Source: CALMFG01 sp963674805 (GTDB taxonomy: Bacteria; Bacillota; Clostridia; Christensenellales; CALMFG01). Taken from it: a DNA stretch of 64,000 nt. Numbering within the stretch: position 1 is the stretch's first letter; every line of letters begins with the position of its first letter. Location: positions 205,446-269,445 of the forward strand of contig CAXXNY010000022.1 of assembly GCA_963674805.2 (NCBI GenBank), read 5' to 3'. Below, piece by piece: positions 60,365 through 64,000 of this stretch. Below the pieces are notes generated by a model. That model ran no database searches, was not told where the DNA came from, and saw nothing but the letters and a program-made list of their open reading frames with translations. The position numbers were made by a program, and so were the translations under genes.

Positions 60365-62139
60365 AGCTTATATCCCCTCGGTGTAATCATCTTTCCGTTC
60401 CGGATATAGGAAGCCGAATTCCCGATAACCACGGTTGTCCGCATATTGATTTCGCTGATACACATATCTTTCAGGGTGGTCAGCTCGACTTCTTGCCTTT
60501 CGCGGTATGCGTTCCGGACTATGCCCACGGGTGTACCGGCTTTTTGATAATTCAGCATTATCTGCTGTGCCATATTAATGATCTCCGGGCGATGCGCACT
60601 CTTTGGGTTATAAATCACAACGACAAAATCACCGCGCCCGGCACAGTCTAGCCGCTTTTCGATGGTTTTGATATCCGTCAGCCAGTCCGACAGCGATATC
60701 ACCACAAAGTCATGCATTAACGGCGCACCTAGCAGGGACGCACACGCTGTTGCCGATGTCACTCCCGGCACAATTTTCACATCAATCGTTTTATCCAAAT
60801 TCTTTTCTTGGACAATCTCCAGTACCAATCCGGCCATGCCGTATACACCGGCGTCTCCGCCCGAAACCAGCGCCACTGTCCTGCCTTCCGCCGCCATCTC
60901 CACTGCGGACCGGCATCGCTCCGTTTCTTTATGCATGCCGGTTTGTATAATTTCCTTATCTTTTATCAGGTGTTCGATTTGCTTAATGTAGCTGGTGTAG
61001 CCCGCCACTGCATCACACTTATTCAGTGCTTCCAGCGCGGCTGAAGTCATATGCGGGCGGCTTCCCGGTCCGGTGCTCACCACAAAGACCTTCCCCTTCG
61101 GCTTGACAGCATTGCTCATCCGCCAAAACGATAGCGTCATGCCGTCTTTTCGCTTAATATCCAGCAGCATCTCACCCCTGTTTGACGCCAGATAACCGCA
61201 GGGCTGCGCCACGCATGATACGCCGATGGTTTGCCTGACAAAATCCGAACCTTCAAACAACGGTTCCGCCCGGCGTATCTCCTTAATGCTTAGTGTCTCA
61301 AAAGGTACGCCTAATTTTTTTGAGGCTTCGATTATTCCCTCTTCGTTTTTCTTTATATGCGCCGAAACAATTTTCGCTAATGCGCCGTTATGCAGACCGA
61401 GTTCTTGGAAGGCTTCATCAATAAAAGCGCATATATCGACGCTTTTTTTACCCTTAACACATCCCATACCTGCGATAATAGTCCTCGGTATCAGGCGGAC
61501 ATGCGGTTTTGGTATATCGACATGCCGGCAATCTCCGATATGGATCACCGCATCATAAAGATGCGCATTCCCCAGGTTGTCCCGTTTTAAGTGCGGCGGA
61601 AGACCGGCATCGCCTTCGCCGCACACCATGACACGGCCGCCGTTGACAATCATGGCGGTTATGTCCTTTGCCGCACGCATATCCGCAATCATATATTGAT
61701 TTTGTTCGGCCAGCGTGTCGACCGCTGTTTTGCCCGTCACGTCCGATGCCGTTGTGATGACGGGCGCTGCGCCGATTGCATCCGCGATTCGTTTTGCGCT
61801 TCTGTTTGCGCCGCCGATATGGCCGGACAGCAGGCTGATACAATATTCGCCCTTTTCGTCCAGTACCAAAACGGCTGAGTCCTTTGTTTTGTCTTTAACC
61901 AGTCCCGCTATCGACCGTACGACAATGCCGGCCGCCATGACAAACACCAGGCAGTCGTATCGGTCAAAAGCATCATCCACCATATCCTGAAACAGGTCAT
62001 AGGCTTTATCCGTATTTTGGTCTGCTCTTTTCTTGATGGTTAAAATGTCGCCGTTAATTTGCTGTTTTATTTTATTACAGAGGGCAAGACCGTTTTTTGT
62101 GAGCGAAAGATATGCCCATTTCTCCTGCCCGGTACTCAT
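60361..62139 (-). CDS. cbiGH: Fused cobalt-precorrin-5A hydrolase / cobalt-precorrin-3B C17-methyltransferase (CbiG-CbiH)
   Basis: A 592-residue fusion. Residues 1 to about 340 are CbiG (FVMAAGIVVRSIAGLVKDK, SLLSGHIGGANRSAKRIA, and the C-terminal IIAGMGCVKGK part), which opens the delta-lactone ring to release acetaldehyde. Residues about 350-592 are CbiH (KVFVVSTGPGSRPHMTSAALEAL, VALVSGGDAGVYGMAGL, VKIVPGVTSATACASLLGAPL), the SAM-dependent ring-contracting methyltransferase. The fusion marks the anaerobic, cobalt-early pathway. Overlaps both neighbours by 4 bp. Confidence 0.95.
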   Translation of the reverse strand: MSTGQEKWAYLSLTKNGLALCNKIKQQINGDILTIKKRADQNTDKAYDLFQDMVDDAFDRYDCLVFVMAAGIVVRSIAGLVKDKTKDSAVLVLDEKGEYCISLLSGHIGGANRSAKRIADAIGAAPVITTASDVTGKTAVDTLAEQNQYMIADMRAAKDITAMIVNGGRVMVCGEGDAGLPPHLKRDNLGNAHLYDAVIHIGDCRHVDIPKPHVRLIPRTIIAGMGCVKGKKSVDICAFIDEAFQELGLHNGALAKIVSAHIKKNEEGIIEASKKLGVPFETLSIKEIRRAEPLFEGSDFVRQTIGVSCVAQPCGYLASNRGEMLLDIKRKDGMTLSFWRMSNAVKPKGKVFVVSTGPGSRPHMTSAALEALNKCDAVAGYTSYIKQIEHLIKDKEIIQTGMHKETERCRSAVEMAAEGRTVALVSGGDAGVYGMAGLVLEIVQEKNLDKTIDVKIVPGVTSATACASLLGAPLMHDFVVISLSDWLTDIKTIEKRLDCAGRGDFVVVIYNPKSAHRPEIINMAQQIMLNYQKAGTPVGIVRNAYRERQEVELTTLKDMCISEINMRTTVVIGNSASYIRNGKMITPRGYKL

Positions 62140-62894
62140 GCTTCACCCTTTCTGAATCCATGCGAAAATTCTTTATCATAGAGCTTTGACCGCTCATAGT
62201 TTTCTCCCAAAAAATCCCCTACGAGGATTTGTGCCGTCTTCGTGATGCCCGCTTTATTGACCAACTCCGCAATATCCTCAAGTGTTCCGCGGACAATCTT
62301 CTGATCCGGCCAGCTGGCCCTTTGGACCACCGCAACCGGCGTCAGCTTGCTGTAATGCCTGCTCAATTTATCCGCCACCTCTTGAATCATCCCAGCAGAG
62401 AGAAAAATCGCCATGGACGCTTGATGCGCTGCAAGACTCTCGAGGCTTTCACCTTCCGGTACCGGGGTTCTGCCCGCCATCCGGGTGAGTATCACCGTCT
62501 GGGATACTGCCGGCAGTGTGAATTCCATACCAAGCGCCGCGGCGGACGCCAAAAACGAAGAAACCCCCGGAACGACTTCATAATCAATGCCATGTGCTTT
62601 TAAAATATCGATTTGTTCACGTATCGCGCCAAAAATAGAAGGGTCTCCGGTATGCACGCGCGCCACCTGTTTGTTTTGAGCGACCGCATCCAGCATCGTT
62701 TCTATGACCTCATCCAGCGTCATGCCCGCACTGTTCAGGATAACAGCGCCTTCTTTGTGCGAGGCAATCACCGCCTCCGGCACCAGCGATCCGGCATATA
62801 TTATCACATCGCTTTCATCAATGATGCGTTTTGCCTTGATGGTCAACAGTTCCGGATCTCCGGGACCCGCTCCTACAAAAAACACTTTGCTCAT
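62136..62894 (-). CDS. cbiF: Cobalt-precorrin-4 C11-methyltransferase
   Basis: A 252-residue SAM-dependent tetrapyrrole methylase: KVFFVGAGPGDPELLTIKAKRII, VARVHTGDPSIFGAIREQ, VPGVSSFLASAAALGMEFTLP and late RASWPDQ with GTLEDIAE. These match CbiF/CobM. It overlaps cobD and cbiGH by 4 bp each. Confidence 0.96.
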   Translation of the reverse strand: MSKVFFVGAGPGDPELLTIKAKRIIDESDVIIYAGSLVPEAVIASHKEGAVILNSAGMTLDEVIETMLDAVAQNKQVARVHTGDPSIFGAIREQIDILKAHGIDYEVVPGVSSFLASAAALGMEFTLPAVSQTVILTRMAGRTPVPEGESLESLAAHQASMAIFLSAGMIQEVADKLSRHYSKLTPVAVVQRASWPDQKIVRGTLEDIAELVNKAGITKTAQILVGDFLGENYERSKLYDKEFSHGFRKGEA

Positions 62895-63967
62895 TTGCCC
62901 ACTCTCTCTTCGCGTTTTAATATCTCTTTAATGGCCGTGACTAATTTTTTATTCTCTTCATCGTTCTTTACTGCGACCCGCATATGATCATCATCCAAAC
63001 CGCGGTAATTGCCGCAGTTTCGGATAAGTATTTTGCTTTGTTTGAGTTCTTCCGCCAGCCGCTCAGCCATTATCCCCGCCGGCTTTAAATCAACCAGCAG
63101 GTAGTTGGCGCAGGATTCATAGACAAACAGGGAGAGGCTTTCAAGCTCTGACTGCAGTGTTGCGCGCGCCGCTTCCACCGCCTGCTTTGTCTTTGTGATG
63201 AAATCCGCCGTGCTGCCCGCTGCCTGCGCGGCTCTGGCGGCAAACGCGGAAAGTGCCCACGGCAGCTGCTTCTCTTTCAGTGCACTGACTCGGCTATCTT
63301 CTGCTAAAAGATACCCGATTCTCACTCCGGGGATTGCGAATATTTTGGTCAGTGATCCCGCAATTACCACATTAGGGTTCTCTATTACCGTCTCTGCGAT
63401 GCTATATCCGTCACAAAACAGGGTGAACGCTTCATCCACAAGCAGCGTTGCCTGCTTATACTGCACCAACTCAATCACGTCTTCCATCGTACGCTGATCG
63501 ATGCCGAATCCTGAAGGATTGGCAGGATTGCATATGACCAGCATATCGCCGCGCTTCAGCTCGCTTTTCAGTTTATCCATTGGGAGCTTCAATGTATGTC
63601 TGCCCTCAAGCATGCTGACGCTGATAAACTCAATATCATGCTGTAAGGCGATCCGTTCATATTCCACAAAAGACGGCGTCAGCGCAACCACCCGTTTCGG
63701 GCGCATGCCTGCAATCGCCAGCTCCAGCGCACCAATACCGCCGCTAGCCGGCAGTATACAGCCTTCAGGCATCTTCAACAACTTCGATAGCCCTTCAACT
63801 GCCTTTTGCATCGCTGTATCCGGATAATATGCCGTATCCTCAATCGCCCTGATTATCGCTTGTCTCACAACACCCGGGCAGCCGAGCGTATTGATGTTTG
63901 ATGAAAAATCCAGCCAGTCCGCAGGATTGCCGTGCCACACATCGCCGCCGTGTTCAAACCGATTCAT
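62891..63967 (-). CDS. cobD: L-threonine-O-3-phosphate decarboxylase (CobD-type PLP enzyme)
   Basis: A 358-residue fold-type I PLP enzyme related to HisC: NINTLGCP substrate region, CNPANPSGFG, LVDEAFTLF (PLP-contacting Asp) and GSLTKIFAIPGVRIGYL with the Schiff-base lysine. The N-terminal FEHGGDVWHGNP is typical of CobD. It makes (R)-1-amino-2-propanol phosphate for CbiB in the same operon. The gene starts 33 bp from the window edge; the operon probably continues upstream. Confidence 0.92.
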   Translation of the reverse strand: MNRFEHGGDVWHGNPADWLDFSSNINTLGCPGVVRQAIIRAIEDTAYYPDTAMQKAVEGLSKLLKMPEGCILPASGGIGALELAIAGMRPKRVVALTPSFVEYERIALQHDIEFISVSMLEGRHTLKLPMDKLKSELKRGDMLVICNPANPSGFGIDQRTMEDVIELVQYKQATLLVDEAFTLFCDGYSIAETVIENPNVVIAGSLTKIFAIPGVRIGYLLAEDSRVSALKEKQLPWALSAFAARAAQAAGSTADFITKTKQAVEAARATLQSELESLSLFVYESCANYLLVDLKPAGIMAERLAEELKQSKILIRNCGNYRGLDDDHMRVAVKNDEENKKLVTAIKEILKREERVGK

Positions 63968-64000
63968 CGTTTCGCACCCCTGATATAATAAATACCGGAT

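Overview
The window reads as a chromosomal segment of an anaerobic, low-to-mid-GC Gram-positive (Bacillota, Clostridia-like) bacterium. Support: lipobox-type substrate-binding lipoproteins, a glycyl radical enzyme with its SAM activase, the anaerobic (cbi) corrin route with a CbiG-CbiH fusion, TTGACA/TATAAT promoters, strong Shine-Dalgarno sites with frequent TTG/GTG starts, and U-tract terminators. I see no tRNA, rRNA, CRISPR, transposase or phage gene. Most genes run on the minus strand, so operons read from high to low coordinates.

Region by region (minus strand unless noted). 1-9.3 kb: sugar/polyol operon 1, with a divergent NagB-like isomerase, a ribose-type ABC importer, a DUF4432 aldose-epimerase-like protein, a zinc dehydrogenase and a mannitol-1-phosphate-dehydrogenase-like enzyme cut by the window edge, plus a ROK repressor with repeated candidate operators. 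9.4-11.7 kb: galT-galK with a terminator. 11.8-15.2 kb: an MBOAT/SGNH O-acylation pair and, on plus, two overlapping SMR-type (ArnE/ArnF-like) membrane proteins. 15.2-21.1 kb: a tightly overlapping surface-glycan operon (GT2, LPG-synthase-type membrane protein broken by a one-base frameshift, APH-like kinase, EcbF/BcbF-type HAD phosphatase, nucleotidyltransferase, large membrane protein). 21.2-26.3 kb: FadR-type regulator, glycyl radical enzyme, activase and FMN split-barrel protein, with an operator at the promoter. 26.4-27.3 kb: DUF89 protein. 27.7-37.2 kb: membrane glycosyltransferases and galactofuranose-type genes (YfhO, PTPS-related protein, GT2s, GT-C, Glf, GtrA).

37.4-49.7 kb: sugar/polyol operon 2: LacI regulator, ribose-type ABC importer, FGGY and PfkB kinases, FucU/RbsD mutarotase, a mannitol dehydrogenase fused to a C_GCAxxG_C_C cysteine-rich domain, a SorE-like sugar-phosphate reductase and a UroD-like protein. 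Near-identical palindromes lie at the regulator promoter and at the importer promoter. Operons 1 and 2 share importer type and paralogous MtlD-like enzymes, which suggests related sugars or polyols.

49.9-51.3 kb: an SDR and an unknown multi-span membrane protein. 51.5-57.1 kb: a cobalamin-riboswitch-controlled operon with an exported lipoprotein CbiK, a lipoprotein with two NEAT-like repeats, and a FecBCD/BtuFCD-type importer whose ATPase carries an extra C-terminal domain. 57.1-64 kb: cobalamin synthesis (cobD, cbiF, cbiGH, cbiJ, cbiP, cbiB), continuing beyond the window.

The strongest candidates for undescribed biology are the exported CbiK/NEAT-like/BtuFCD-extended system, polyol operon 2 with its dehydrogenase-redox fusion and UroD-like protein, and the glycyl radical enzyme of unknown substrate.
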